Positions 1 to 8,564 of a stretch of DNA of 64,000 nucleotides are shown here, one piece after another. The position numbers and the translations under genes were made by a program. Source of the DNA: Clostridium amylolyticum (lineage in GTDB: Bacteria; Bacillota; Clostridia; Clostridiales; Clostridiaceae); the NCBI RefSeq assembly GCF_900142075.1, contig NZ_FQZO01000010.1, positions 65,403 through 129,402 on the forward strand, in the 5' to 3' direction. The notes below the pieces were generated by a model. The model did not search any database. It was not told the origin of the DNA and saw only the letters and a list, made by a program, of their open reading frames with translations. The stretch's first letter is position 1, and each line of letters opens with the position of its first letter.

Positions 1-10
1 GGTTTTAAGA

Positions 11-40
11 GGTAAACTATATGATACTATATAGTTTACC
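11..40. repeat. Perfect 12-bp inverted repeat
   Basis: GGTAAACTATAT and its exact reverse complement are separated by six bases. No T-run follows on either strand, so it is not a clear intrinsic terminator. It could be the end of a gene lying outside the window or a protein-binding palindrome. Nothing else is recognisable in the first 190 bases. Confidence 0.5.
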
Positions 41-195
41 TATGTAGCTAAAAATGGATAAGAGTATCCAGTATAGAACTCAAAAAGTTCGCTTTAAAAA
101 ATTGCGTATTAAGCCAATGGTAGATTATGCTTGTTAGATTCATTATTATGATTTAAAATTTTTATTCTATCCTTTCGCTATATACTTTCGTCACC

Positions 196-384
196 CTATC
201 GAAGTGTAACAGACCATCCGCGCTCCGCCAGTTTCACCGTGAACTTTCCAGTCCCCGCACCGATATCTGCGAATACTGCGCCTGATGGAGCAAACCCGAC
301 GATTGTTTCTATGGCCGCTTTGGGGTAGCCCGGGCGTCCTTTGGCATAGGCTTCCGCCTTGCCGGTAAAATTTTCTGTGTTCAT
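196..384 (-). pseudogene. N-terminal fragment of a class I SAM-dependent methyltransferase
   Basis: The 62 codons encode the start of a methyltransferase. They include an opening N-F-T-G-K-A-E-A-Y region and motif I (ADIGAGTGKFT at about residues 39-49), which binds S-adenosylmethionine. The family is normally 200-260 residues, so everything after motif I is missing and a stop follows shortly after the usual W-x-V-T strand. A good ribosome-binding site (AGGAGG) precedes the ATG. Base composition is clearly GC-richer than the flanks (well over 50% by eye, against about 25-30%), pointing to recent acquisition from another genome followed by truncation. It is unlikely to be functional. Confidence 0.75.
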
Positions 385-698
385 TTTATTTCCTCCTAAT
401 ATAAGTTTTCTACCTCATAATTTCTTACAAATTTGAATTAACTTTACTATACAATATTATCATTTTATTCCACATATTGGTATAAAGATTTTCTATCAAA
501 GCTTCTCATTGTTTATATATCAACAACGTTGGAGTTACCAATTTAGGCTATATTTATGCATCGAAGTATAGATAACAAAGATATTATGAATTAGAGTTAG
601 ATTTGATAGTTTAATAATTTATTTATCTTAGATAATTAATGCACAATACTTAAGGATTACAATTAAGTAAATTGTTTGATAAACAAGGAGGTAAATAT
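385..698. other. Gene-free divergent interval
   Basis: This 314-base AT-rich stretch separates the minus-strand methyltransferase fragment from the Nif3-like gene. It must hold the promoter of the latter. I see no convincing -35/-10 pair, repeat or RNA structure beyond the two Shine-Dalgarno sequences at its ends. Confidence 0.5.
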
Positions 699-1460
699 AT
701 GGATGTTTCACATATTGTTGAAAGAATTAATGATCTTTTTAATGTAACAAGTAAGAAAATTTATTCTAGTGAATCTGGGATTACATACCATGCAGATAAA
801 AAAGTTAAAAAATTAGGATACTGTGTTAACCTAACGCTTGAAACTATAGAGGAAGCAAGAGTTCATGGAGTTGATATGATGGTGACACACCACCCTGCAT
901 GGGATGAAATATATGGATTAAAGGAGTCATGCATAGAAAAACTAGCAGAGTATGGTATAAGTCACTACTATAATCACTTGCCACTTGATGACTGTAACTT
1001 TGGAACAAATGATAGTTTATTAAAAAAATTGAATTTAAAAAGTGTTAAAAGAACCCACGAATGGGAAGGGTTATATTTTGGCAGAATTGCAGAATATGAT
1101 GAAGAAATTGAATTTAATGAATTAGTAAAAAATATTGAAAATCTACTTGAAGAACCAGTTAAATCTTGGAGGTTTAATGATAAAAAGGTGAAGCGAGTAG
1201 GCTTAGTCTGTGGTAATGGAGGGCCAACAGCTTGCCTTAAGGAAGCAGTTGAAAATAAGTGTGATGTATACATCACAGGTGGATGTAATTTGTATACGAT
1301 TCAATATGCTCAGTTTAAAGGGATAAATCTTATCATTGGGAGTCATACTTTCACAGAAATCTTTGGAATTCAAAGTTTAGCATTGAAATTGAATGAGAAT
1401 AAAAAAGAACTTGAAGTAGTGAGACTTAATGAAGGACATTATGAAGCAAATATAAAATAA
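699..1460 (+). CDS. Nif3-like dinuclear metal-centre protein
   Basis: The 253-residue product matches the Nif3/YqfO-type family, whose members form toroidal hexamers with a two-metal site. Their substrate is not firmly known; some have GTP cyclohydrolase-like or phosphoesterase-like activity. The signature histidines are visible in V-T-H-H-P-A-W (about residues 64-70) and in Y-Y-N-H-L-P-L-D (about residues 95-102). A late H-T-F-T-E segment supplies the C-terminal metal ligands. The ATG at 699 is chosen because AAGGAGG lies 7 bases upstream; an in-frame TTG at 672 lacks a site. The family assignment is firm and the biochemical role is not. Confidence 0.8.
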   Translation: MDVSHIVERINDLFNVTSKKIYSSESGITYHADKKVKKLGYCVNLTLETIEEARVHGVDMMVTHHPAWDEIYGLKESCIEKLAEYGISHYYNHLPLDDCNFGTNDSLLKKLNLKSVKRTHEWEGLYFGRIAEYDEEIEFNELVKNIENLLEEPVKSWRFNDKKVKRVGLVCGNGGPTACLKEAVENKCDVYITGGCNLYTIQYAQFKGINLIIGSHTFTEIFGIQSLALKLNENKKELEVVRLNEGHYEANIK

Positions 1461-1524
1461 GACATAATATTCTTATATTGTGAAATTGGTATAGTTAAAA
1501 CTTGACATGGAGAGGAGCATAAAT

Positions 1525-1926
1525 ATGAGTAATATTACAGTAACCGAAAGAAAACCTACCGTTGAAGAATATATACAATTAAGAAATTCTGTGGGGTGGA
1601 AAATATTACAAAATGATAATATAAAAAAAGGGTTGGATAATTCTATTTACTGTGTTTGTGTAGAAGATCAAGATAATATAATAGGATTTGGAAGAATTGT
1701 TGGAGATTATGGAACTGTTTTTTATATACAAGATATAATAGTTAAACAACCATATCAAAAGCAAAAAATTGGCACATTAATTATGAAAAAATTAATGGAG
1801 TATATTGATAATAATTGTATAGATGATGCTATCATTGGTCTGATTGCAATAAGTGAACTTGATAAGTTCTATAAAAAATTTGGCTTTACATATAATCAAG
1901 ATAACCGTTTTTATAGATATAAATAG
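1525..1926 (+). CDS. GNAT family N-acetyltransferase
   Basis: The 133-residue product has the GNAT fold of acetyl-CoA-dependent transferases. The order is an N-terminal strand-helix, a central I-I-G-F-G-R-I strand, a V-K-Q-P-Y-Q-K-Q-K-I-G-T acetyl-CoA loop (a degenerate Q/R-x-x-G-x-G/A) and a C-terminal F-Y-K-K-F-G-F-T. The substrate cannot be read from sequence. The start follows GGAGAGGAG, in preference to an ATG 18 bases upstream. This is the first of nine GNAT genes in the first 19 kb, all on this strand. Confidence 0.8.
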   Translation: MSNITVTERKPTVEEYIQLRNSVGWKILQNDNIKKGLDNSIYCVCVEDQDNIIGFGRIVGDYGTVFYIQDIIVKQPYQKQKIGTLIMKKLMEYIDNNCIDDAIIGLIAISELDKFYKKFGFTYNQDNRFYRYK

Positions 1927-1979
1927 TTCACATTATAATAATATGCAGGTAAATGGGAAGTTTTAGAGGTGATTAGTGA

Positions 1980-2312
1980 ATGAATGAAGCTATTATGGAT
2001 TATGTTAAAGGATATTGTAAAGACATACAATCACTTTTTATTGAGATAAGGGAGCTTATCATCAAAAGTGTTCCGTGTGAGATAGAAGAAAAATTATGGG
2101 CAAAATTACCGAGTTATTATGTAGGAGAAAAATTTGTAAGAATCATTCCATTTAAGGATCATATTAATATTGAGGCTTACACAATTAGTAAGTACAAATC
2201 ACAATTAGAGCAATATAAGATTACACCCAAAGGAATGCTACAGATTTATCTAAATCAGGATATACCACATACTGTTTTAAAAGAGGTTTTCATAGAAACA
2301 TTAATGAGATAA
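1980..2312 (+). CDS. DUF1801 / YdhG-like domain protein
   Basis: The 110-residue product resembles the YdhG/YdeI (DUF1801) family. It has an N-terminal helix pair, a central E-E-K-L-W-A-K-L-P-S-Y segment (family members usually show a W-x-x-P-x-Y-like motif) and a strand carrying F-K-D-H-I-N-I-E. Family members are small cytoplasmic proteins related to a yeast frataxin-like fold, with poorly defined roles. The start follows AGAGGTGAT. It is separated from its neighbours by 50-130 bases, so it is probably transcribed alone. Confidence 0.6.
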   Translation: MNEAIMDYVKGYCKDIQSLFIEIRELIIKSVPCEIEEKLWAKLPSYYVGEKFVRIIPFKDHINIEAYTISKYKSQLEQYKITPKGMLQIYLNQDIPHTVLKEVFIETLMR

Positions 2313-2438
2313 ATTCCAGATTTCAATTTAATGTTAGTTATTATAAATAGCAATTTGTGGGTTAGAGCTCTTATGTAGCCTCTGAAAAAAATGGATAAAT
2401 GAGGGTTTAGATAAACTTAAAAAGGTGAGGGGGATATA

Positions 2439-3806
2439 ATGAGTAATACTGATTTTCAATCATATAAGCCTAGCAATCCTTGGCGTAAACCCATGAGCAA
2501 TATTACATGGGGATTTGTATTTACTGTAATGACTTTTAACTTTTTAAGTTTACAGTATGTTTTACCAACAATTGGAGTAGGGCTCTTATATATTGGTTTT
2601 CGTGATTTGCATGAGGAAAATAAAGAACTTAATATTGCATGGATTTTTTCTATAATAAATATGGTAGTTCACGTATTGGGTTTAATATATGTAAATACGC
2701 CATTAAACGTTAATTTTAAGAATAATGTTATTATGATACTTATTTTAACTGCTTTTCAAGTAAGCTTTCTTCTTATATTTCGAAAAGGATTAAAGAAGGT
2801 TTTTGAAAAGGCTGATGCAATACCCAGTAAAGATCCTATTTTAGGGGTGATTATTTGGAGGATTGTTATTCTAATTTTGGTTATAGAAGAGTTGGGAAGT
2901 ATTTGGTTTATATATGTTCCAGTAATTTTATTTTATTTTTATAATTTCCGTTCACTTTATAAATTAGGTGATGATTTAAGTGATATTAAATTTAAAAATT
3001 CAGATGAGACTGTAAGGCTTAAGAGTAAGAAGCATGTTTTGGAATATATGATAGGGTGTGCCTTTATAGTTATCCTTTGCATTTTAGGATCTAATCATAT
3101 TAGATTGGACTCCACAGAATTTATTTCTCCAAAGGCTTCAGGAACTCGAGATACGCTCATGAATATGGGGTTTCCAGAAGCTATTCTTAAAGATATATCA
3201 GATGATGAAGTTGATATGTTAAAGGATGCTATATATGTCGACGTTTCTAGTGAACTTTTGAAGTTTAAAGAGTATGGTGCCTATAATACTATTGAAAAAC
3301 CAGGAAAAAGTAATTTGAAAACAACAATTATTTATGTTGAACTAAAGGATAGTCGAATGTATGCAATTGAATATTTTCAGTGGCTAAGTGGAAGCGCATA
3401 TTGGCATGATGGATTTACAATCAGCTCTTTAGAGAATTTAGAACTTATAAATGGAAGGTTATTGTATGAGAAGAATGGTACGAGCTATTCCGCAGCTATA
3501 CCAAGGTTAAAGAATGAGATGGTTTCACAAAGTGATTGGTCTGGGGATGAATACCAGTCCTCAAAAGTTTCTGGTGCTGTAAATTATCCTTTTGGTTCTG
3601 ATAGGCAGAGAGGATATGTTTTCTACAAATTGAATATTAGGAAAAATGTGTGGCTTGGATCCAATCTACTTAACTATATACATTATAGTAATCCATTTAG
3701 AAGTCCTTATGAGGAGACAGAGAGGAAAAATTTAATGTTTAGTGATAAGCTAAGACAACATTATACAAATTTTAGAACCAAGGCTTATCGTGAAGCTAAT
3801 AAGTAA
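2439..3806 (+). CDS. Polytopic membrane protein with soluble C-terminal domain, unrecognised
   Basis: I do not recognise this 455-residue protein. Residues 20-170 contain about five hydrophobic segments and residues 195-220 one more. The last ~230 residues look soluble and possibly extracytoplasmic, with many aromatic and charged residues and a Y-F-Q-W-L-S-G-S-A-Y-W-H run. The ATG follows a GGTGAGGGGG ribosome-binding site. No cysteine cluster, catalytic triad or nucleotide motif is obvious. It is the longest gene in the accessory block, and codon use does not look foreign. Confidence 0.6.
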   Translation: MSNTDFQSYKPSNPWRKPMSNITWGFVFTVMTFNFLSLQYVLPTIGVGLLYIGFRDLHEENKELNIAWIFSIINMVVHVLGLIYVNTPLNVNFKNNVIMILILTAFQVSFLLIFRKGLKKVFEKADAIPSKDPILGVIIWRIVILILVIEELGSIWFIYVPVILFYFYNFRSLYKLGDDLSDIKFKNSDETVRLKSKKHVLEYMIGCAFIVILCILGSNHIRLDSTEFISPKASGTRDTLMNMGFPEAILKDISDDEVDMLKDAIYVDVSSELLKFKEYGAYNTIEKPGKSNLKTTIIYVELKDSRMYAIEYFQWLSGSAYWHDGFTISSLENLELINGRLLYEKNGTSYSAAIPRLKNEMVSQSDWSGDEYQSSKVSGAVNYPFGSDRQRGYVFYKLNIRKNVWLGSNLLNYIHYSNPFRSPYEETERKNLMFSDKLRQHYTNFRTKAYREANK

Positions 3807-3856
3807 GAACTTTAACATAATATAAATGGTAAATGGAAAGAAAAGTGGGAGGAAAA

Positions 3857-4297
3857 ATGGAACTAAAAGTAATTAAGTTATCAGAGGAATATTTAGAAGA
3901 ATGTGTAGACCTATTTATAGATACATTTTCAAGAGAACCTTGGAATGATGAGTATGATTCCAGGCAACAGGTAAAGAATTTTTTTATAAATCATATGAAA
4001 AATAATTATTTCTTAGGTTATATAGGATTAATAGATAAAAAAGTTGTAGCGTTAAGTGTAGGAGTAAAAAAACCTTGGATTCGTGGAATGGAGTATTACA
4101 TAGATGAATTTTGCATAGGGTATGATTTTCAAGGAAAAGGTATTGGTAGCATGTTTTTGAAAGAGATAGAAGAATTATTGAAGGATGAAAATGTAGAAGG
4201 AATGATACTCAATACAGAAAGGGATTATCCCTCTTTTAAGTTCTACGAAAGAAATGGATTCAAAGTCTTAGGAAACTTAGCTGTTTTGGGAAAATAA
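3857..4297 (+). CDS. GNAT family N-acetyltransferase
   Basis: The 146-residue product has an F-I-D-T-F-S-R-E-P-W-N opening typical of one GNAT branch. It carries a clear acetyl-CoA signature, G-Y-D-F-Q-G-K-G-I-G-S-M-F (about residues 92-104), and ends with F-Y-E-R-N-G-F-K. The substrate is unknown. The ATG at 3857 is preferred because GGGAGG sits just upstream; the earlier in-frame ATG at 3833 would place this site inside the gene. Confidence 0.8.
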   Translation: MELKVIKLSEEYLEECVDLFIDTFSREPWNDEYDSRQQVKNFFINHMKNNYFLGYIGLIDKKVVALSVGVKKPWIRGMEYYIDEFCIGYDFQGKGIGSMFLKEIEELLKDENVEGMILNTERDYPSFKFYERNGFKVLGNLAVLGK

Positions 4298-4341
4298 GAA
4301 ACTTAGGTAGAAGATAAATAGTAATTTGGGGGGCTGATTTT

Positions 4342-4482
4342 ATGAAGAAAACTATATTTGGATGTACCTTATTAATAATGGGAACTATGTTTGATAATTC
4401 ATTTGCAATTGCAATACCTTTTTGGGCAATCGGGGCAGCATTTGTTCTATTGGGATCTGTTGATGATAAAGCTAATAAGTAA
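4342..4482 (+). CDS. Small membrane protein (46 aa)
   Basis: An ATG with a strong GGGGGG ribosome-binding site opens a 46-codon frame ending in TAA. Residues 3-40 are almost wholly hydrophobic or small and could form two short transmembrane helices around a D-N-S turn. The tail is D-D-K-A-N-K. Nothing similar is recognised. Its isolated position, good start and absence of competing frames support a real gene. Confidence 0.6.
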   Translation: MKKTIFGCTLLIMGTMFDNSFAIAIPFWAIGAAFVLLGSVDDKANK

Positions 4483-4565
4483 ATGCTCATAGTATTTCAT
4501 AATTTTCTTATGAAACATCATAATAGATGTAAAGTTGTGAATAAAGTTATAAAAAGGGGGGCAGC

Positions 4566-5366
4566 ATGATAAGAAAATTAACCGAAAAAGATAATAATAA
4601 TCTTATGAACTTAATAATGGAGGAACCTGAGTATAATCTTTATATAATTGGGGATGTGGAGAACTTTGGATATAGTCAGGACTTTCTTGAGTTATATGGT
4701 GAGTTTGATGAATATGATGTGATATCTGCTGTTTTAGTCCGATATTTTAATATTTTTAATTTATATGCAAAAGACAGATTTGATATGAATGGATTTATAA
4801 ATATAATAAAAAGTTATGACAAACCAAGAATGCTAGTTGGTAAAACGCAGATAATTTCAAGATTTGAGGGCTCATCATTAGGCTTTAATAAATCGGAACT
4901 CCACCATTTTGCTGTGTTAAGAGAAATAAAATCAGCATTTCAAGTAGATAAAAAAATCATTGTAAAAAAAGCAAATATAGATGATGTTGAACGTATAGCA
5001 GATTTAAGAAATGTTATTAGTGAATTTTCAAGTGGAAGTAATAATTTTAAAGAAATCCTTCTAAATGACTTTAAAGCTGGAACTGCTCACGGATATTATG
5101 TTGAAGTTGAGGGTGATATAGTATCATATGCTCAAACATCAGCTGAAAACAGCAAGTCAGCAATGGTGGTCAGTGTTATGACTGATAAGAAATATAGAAA
5201 AAAGGGACTTGCATCTGCATGTATAAAAGTGTTGTGTGATGATTTAATTAAGCAGGGGAAAACACTATGTTTATTTTATAGAAATCCTGAAGCAGGCTCA
5301 ATATATAGAAGGTTAGGATTTAAAGAAATAGGTTTATGGAGTATGTATGTGGAAATGGAAAAATAA
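4566..5366 (+). CDS. Two-domain GNAT acetyltransferase
   Basis: The 266-residue protein combines an N-terminal GNAT-like half (residues 1-120, Y-N-L-Y-I-I-G-D motif) with a complete C-terminal GNAT domain (residues about 130-266). That domain shows V-V-S-V-M-T-D-K-K-Y-R-K-K-G-L-A-S, the acetyl-CoA loop, then L-F-Y-R-N-P-E-A-G-S-I-Y-R-R-L-G-F. This arrangement is usual for the FR47/YncE-like acetyltransferases of Firmicutes. The substrate is unknown. The gene starts after GGGGGGCAGC and is followed directly by the intergenic repeat described next. Confidence 0.8.
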   Translation: MIRKLTEKDNNNLMNLIMEEPEYNLYIIGDVENFGYSQDFLELYGEFDEYDVISAVLVRYFNIFNLYAKDRFDMNGFINIIKSYDKPRMLVGKTQIISRFEGSSLGFNKSELHHFAVLREIKSAFQVDKKIIVKKANIDDVERIADLRNVISEFSSGSNNFKEILLNDFKAGTAHGYYVEVEGDIVSYAQTSAENSKSAMVVSVMTDKKYRKKGLASACIKVLCDDLIKQGKTLCLFYRNPEAGSIYRRLGFKEIGLWSMYVEMEK

Positions 5367-5376
5367 AAAAAGTATT

Positions 5377-5482
5377 AAGGGCTGTGCTAAATGAGTGTTT
5401 AGTATGGTCCTTATTTATAGTATAATAATTGAAAATATATGTAATATGACCAAAATAAGTATATAATAAATGTAAGCGCCTT
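5377..5482 (+). repeat. Terminator-promoter intergenic repeat, copy A
   Basis: The first half is an RNA-type hairpin: GGGCTGTGCTAAA pairs through several G-U pairs with TTTAGTATGGTCC, followed by TTATTTATA. It would act as an intrinsic terminator for the preceding GNAT gene. The second half contains TATATGTAATATGACC and ends in AGTATATAATAA, a good -10 box. Copy B (18262-18362) is nearly identical over about 100 bases. The second half recurs at 27318-27360, and a diverged copy lies at 14012-14125. Confidence 0.7.
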
Positions 5483-5506
5483 TGAGTAATATTTTCAAGG
5501 AGAGAA

Positions 5507-6013
5507 ATGTATATGAATTTTGAATTAAGGAAATTGACAATAAATGATAGTATGGACATCTATGGTATGTTGCAGGAAATACCTAAAGATGAAAATGGTT
5601 TTATTAATTCAGTAAATGGAAAGTCATTTGAAGAATATAAGGAATGGCTTATTATTTGCGATGCTATGTCTAAGGGGGTAGGTCTGGAAGATTGGCAGGT
5701 TCCTTCAAATACTTACTGGCTATTTGTTGATGGATATCCTGTTGGTATGGGTAAGCTTAGACACTTCTTAACAGATAAGTTGAGAGTAGAAGGCGGTCAT
5801 GCAGGATATGCAATACGTCAAAGTGAACGAAACAAGGGTTATGGTACAGTTTTGCTAAAAATAATAATTGAAGAAGCTAAAAAAATGAACATAGAAAAGC
5901 TATTACTTACAGTAAGAAACAGTAACACAAATTCAATTAAAATTGCTTTAAATAATGGTGGGAAAATAGAAAAGATAAAGGAAGATAGACATTACATTTG
6001 GATTGACTGTTAA
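5507..6013 (+). CDS. GNAT family N-acetyltransferase
   Basis: The 168-residue product has the GNAT pattern. A Y-W-L-F-V-D-G-Y-P-V-G-M-G core strand is followed by A-G-Y-A-I-R-Q-S-E-R-N-K-G-Y-G-T (acetyl-CoA loop, about residues 102-117) and N-S-N-T-N-S-I-K-I-A-L-N-N-G-G. It most resembles the family with an N-terminal D-E-N-G-F loop and a G-M-x-x-x-R-H motif. The ATG at 5507 lies 5 bases after AAGGAGAG. It is probably transcribed from the promoter half of repeat A. The substrate is unknown. Confidence 0.8.
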   Translation: MYMNFELRKLTINDSMDIYGMLQEIPKDENGFINSVNGKSFEEYKEWLIICDAMSKGVGLEDWQVPSNTYWLFVDGYPVGMGKLRHFLTDKLRVEGGHAGYAIRQSERNKGYGTVLLKIIIEEAKKMNIEKLLLTVRNSNTNSIKIALNNGGKIEKIKEDRHYIWIDC

Positions 6014-6035
6014 TGTAATTAAATAATTATTTTGG

Positions 6036-6539
6036 ATGGACCTTATTATTTTTAATGAATTTGGTAAGCGCCCTTTGTTATTAATTATTATTTCCACCAG
6101 CATAGTTGCTCCAATCTTTGAAGAAGTAATTTACAGAGGAATCATATTAGAACAACTAAACAGAAGATATGGAATGATGAAATCTATAATTGTTTCTTCA
6201 TTATTATTTGGAATAATGCATCTGAACATTGAACAACGAATAAATGGGTTTTTTATAGGCATGGTATTAGGTTTTATTTATATAAAAACTAATTCATTAT
6301 TACTTAGCATATTTCTACATTTAGCAAATAATTCGCTAGTAATAATATCGGCGTTTATTCCATTTATAGATTTAAGTAGCGAAAAATTTAATTTAGTTCA
6401 GCTGTTAATTGGAGCAATATTATTATTAATATCCTATAAATTTTTTAATAACATAGAGATAGATACAAATAGAAAATTTAATCTTAAGTTTATGGCTAAA
6501 GCTCGGGACAATAAAGCTTTGGATACTGATGGTAATTAG
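6036..6539 (+). pseudogene. CPBP-family intramembrane protease, N-terminally truncated
   Basis: The frame carries the CPBP (Abi/CAAX protease) core. F-E-E-V-I-Y-R-G (about residues 28-35) gives the catalytic glutamates and arginine, and F-G-I-M-H-L-N (about 58-64) and L-H-L-A-N-N (about 95-100) give the metal histidines and asparagine. Family members normally have 220-300 residues with three or four further N-terminal helices. Here the frame begins just before the E-E motif, 22 bases after the preceding GNAT gene, with no convincing ribosome-binding site. It is most likely the 3' remnant of a gene cut by the insertion of its neighbour, although a minimal active form cannot be excluded. Confidence 0.65.
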
Positions 6540-6592
6540 CATTTAAATAGAATCATAATAGTAATTTTTTATAAATAAAAGGTGTGATAAAT

Positions 6593-7117
6593 ATGTTAAA
6601 AAGGTGTATCATGATTTTCCCAACCTTTGAGAATGGACAAGTGATAGATAAAATAAGAGGACTATATGACCCTCTTGAAAGTTGTGTAAGGCCTCATATA
6701 ACCCTTGTTTTTCCTTTTGATAGTCATATAGAAACTATTGAATTAAGGGAGCATCTTTCATCTGTGTTAACTGATATTGCTCCTTTTGAAATCATCCTTA
6801 AGGGGATAACACCAACCAATAACTTTGGTAAATATCTCTTTCTAAATATACAAAAGGGCAGGGATGAAATTATTGAATTGCATAAAAGATTATATACGGG
6901 AATTTTACAAAATTATTACCCCAAATGGTTAAAAGGAAAGGATTTCTTTCCGCATATGACTGTTGGAAGTTTTGATAGCCAAGAACAATTTGAGGCTGCA
7001 ATTAGTGAAACCAGAAATATTGATGATACCTTTAAAACTACTGTTAATGAGATTAGTGTAGAAATCATTGATGAAAATGAAAATTCAATTATAGAGATCA
7101 CTATTCCATTAAAATAA
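6593..7117 (+). CDS. 2H phosphoesterase (2'-5' RNA ligase family)
   Basis: The 174-residue product has the two H-x-T/S-x motifs that define 2H phosphoesterases: R-P-H-I-T-L-V-F-P-F (near residue 36) and F-P-H-M-T-V-G-S-F (near residue 122). Enzymes of this fold open cyclic phosphodiesters or act on RNA 2'-5' linkages; the physiological substrate of bacterial members like this is unclear. The ATG at 6593 follows AAAAGGTG; the overlapping upstream GTG is rejected because it lies inside that site. Confidence 0.75.
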   Translation: MLKRCIMIFPTFENGQVIDKIRGLYDPLESCVRPHITLVFPFDSHIETIELREHLSSVLTDIAPFEIILKGITPTNNFGKYLFLNIQKGRDEIIELHKRLYTGILQNYYPKWLKGKDFFPHMTVGSFDSQEQFEAAISETRNIDDTFKTTVNEISVEIIDENENSIIEITIPLK

Positions 7118-7235
7118 GCTGTTCCTGAAATTTTTTATTCATATTAGTGATAGAGATTATCAGCATAATCAAGTGATGCTTTATACATAACCTTCTGGTT
7201 ATGAGTTCAATATATATATTTTGAGAGGTGTAAAA

Positions 7236-7544
7236 ATGAAAAAGATATTAAAGTCATTTACATTCTATTTTATGTTAATGAGCTTATTTATGATTTACAT
7301 GCAATATGTTGGATATGATTCTAAGAATATTATGCTTATACACCTTAACCCTATTTTAAGTAAGTTGCAGTACACTGATTTTGCAGAAAGTGTTTTAAAT
7401 TCAGGAAAATTAGTTAACTGTAGAACCATAAGTGGAAGCATTTCTATTTATTGGTATATTGCTCATTTTATAACCTTCATAATTTATGGAATGATTTTTG
7501 ACTTTATAAAGACAATTATTAAAAGATTGGCACGGCAACAATAA
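7236..7544 (+). CDS. Small membrane protein (102 aa)
   Basis: Residues 7-27 and about 72-93 are hydrophobic, with a polar middle loop (S-K-L-Q-Y-T-D-F-A-E) and a basic C-terminus (K-R-L-A-R-Q-Q). It is likely a two-helix inner membrane protein with both ends inside. The start is an ATG after GAGAGGTG. No family is recognised. A CATAACC/GGTTATG hairpin lies just upstream, at 7186-7203. Confidence 0.55.
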   Translation: MKKILKSFTFYFMLMSLFMIYMQYVGYDSKNIMLIHLNPILSKLQYTDFAESVLNSGKLVNCRTISGSISIYWYIAHFITFIIYGMIFDFIKTIIKRLARQQ

Positions 7545-7593
7545 TTAAATTAGCTGCATTATTTAATGTACCTTTAGAAAAGGAGGCTTTAAA

Positions 7594-8133
7594 ATGAAAT
7601 ATATTGCACTACTCAGGGGAATTAATGTTGGTGGGAAAAATAAAATCTCCATGAGAGATTTAAAAGCTTGTTTCGAGAATGCAGGGTTTTTAAATACTAT
7701 GACATACATTAATAGTGGTAATGTAATTTTTGATAGCGAAATAGAAAGTACAACAAAGATTTCCAAAAGATGCGAGGAAATCATTGAAGAGGAATTTGGG
7801 TTTCCTATTAGAGTTACAATTATCGATGGTAATACTTTAAAAGAAGCATTAGACCATGTACCGGAATGGTGGGGGGATGATCCAAACTCAAAACATAATT
7901 CCATATTTGTAATCCAACCAGCTACATCCAAAGAAGTTAGTGAAGAAGTAGGAGAAATAAAGCCAGAGTATGAACGGATTTATATTTATAAAGACATTAT
8001 ATTTTGGTCGGCTCCACTTAAAACCTTTTCACGTACACAATGGGCAAAAGTATCTGGGAAAAAAGCATATAATAATATTACCATTCGAAACGCCAATACA
8101 ACCAAGAAGCTACTGGAATTGGTATTATCTTAA
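7594..8133 (+). CDS. DUF1697 family protein
   Basis: The 179-residue product matches DUF1697 closely. It opens with Y-I-A-L-L-R-G-I-N-V-G-G-K-N and continues M-R-D-L-K, Y-I-N-S-G-N-V-I-F and a late S-R-T-Q-W. The family is common as single-copy cytoplasmic proteins in Firmicutes and Actinobacteria and has no assigned reaction. An AAAAGGAGG site precedes the ATG. Length is normal, so the gene looks intact. Confidence 0.85.
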   Translation: MKYIALLRGINVGGKNKISMRDLKACFENAGFLNTMTYINSGNVIFDSEIESTTKISKRCEEIIEEEFGFPIRVTIIDGNTLKEALDHVPEWWGDDPNSKHNSIFVIQPATSKEVSEEVGEIKPEYERIYIYKDIIFWSAPLKTFSRTQWAKVSGKKAYNNITIRNANTTKKLLELVLS

Positions 8134-8220
8134 ATCCTAATGATATAAAATGATTAAATAGAAAATCGAGTTGTATTTACTAAAAATCAATCCAATTGCT
8201 CATATCCTTTTTAAGAATAC

Positions 8221-8246
8221 CTTTAAGTGTATTATTATACTTAAAG
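8221..8246 (+). terminator. Hairpin downstream of DUF1697 gene
   Basis: CTTTAAGTGTA pairs with TATACTTAAAG around a short loop. No long T-run follows, so termination is only plausible. It separates the DUF1697 gene from the next small gene. Confidence 0.35.
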
Positions 8247-8292
8247 CGTAGGATAAAAATGATGTGTAATTGCAATTAAAAGGAGGACAAGA

Positions 8293-8457
8293 ATGAAAAA
8301 AAGAGAAATTTTTATGTTATCAGCATTAGCATTTTCCACAGGCATAATTTTAGGATTTTTGCTTTCACCAGTGAAGCAAGGCTGTGGTAATAACAATGGT
8401 AATACCATAAATAATTATTATGGTGATAAAAAGCGCTCAATTGGAGATGAATCTTAA
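8293..8457 (+). CDS. YtxH-like small membrane protein (54 aa)
   Basis: An AAAAGGAGG site precedes an ATG opening 54 codons. A basic start (K-K-R-E) leads to one hydrophobic segment with G-I-I-L-G-F-L-L-S-P, the glycine pattern seen in YtxH-type single-span proteins. A polar Asn-rich tail ending D-K-K-R-S-I-G-D-E-S follows. The role is unknown. The strong start signal and clean hydrophobic span support a real gene. Confidence 0.6.
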   Translation: MKKREIFMLSALAFSTGIILGFLLSPVKQGCGNNNGNTINNYYGDKKRSIGDES

Positions 8458-8564
8458 TAACTCAGTGAATATCTAATGAAGGAAAGTATATGTGTAATTA
8501 GTAATTATGATCTTTTCTAAACTTGTGTCGAAAAGGTTAGTTATAACCATCTGGAGGTATAGGT

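Noticed and set aside
3833..3856. Upstream ATG as start of the GNAT gene at 3857
   Set aside because: It would put the ribosome-binding site GGGAGG inside the coding region, and the extra residues do not match the family start.
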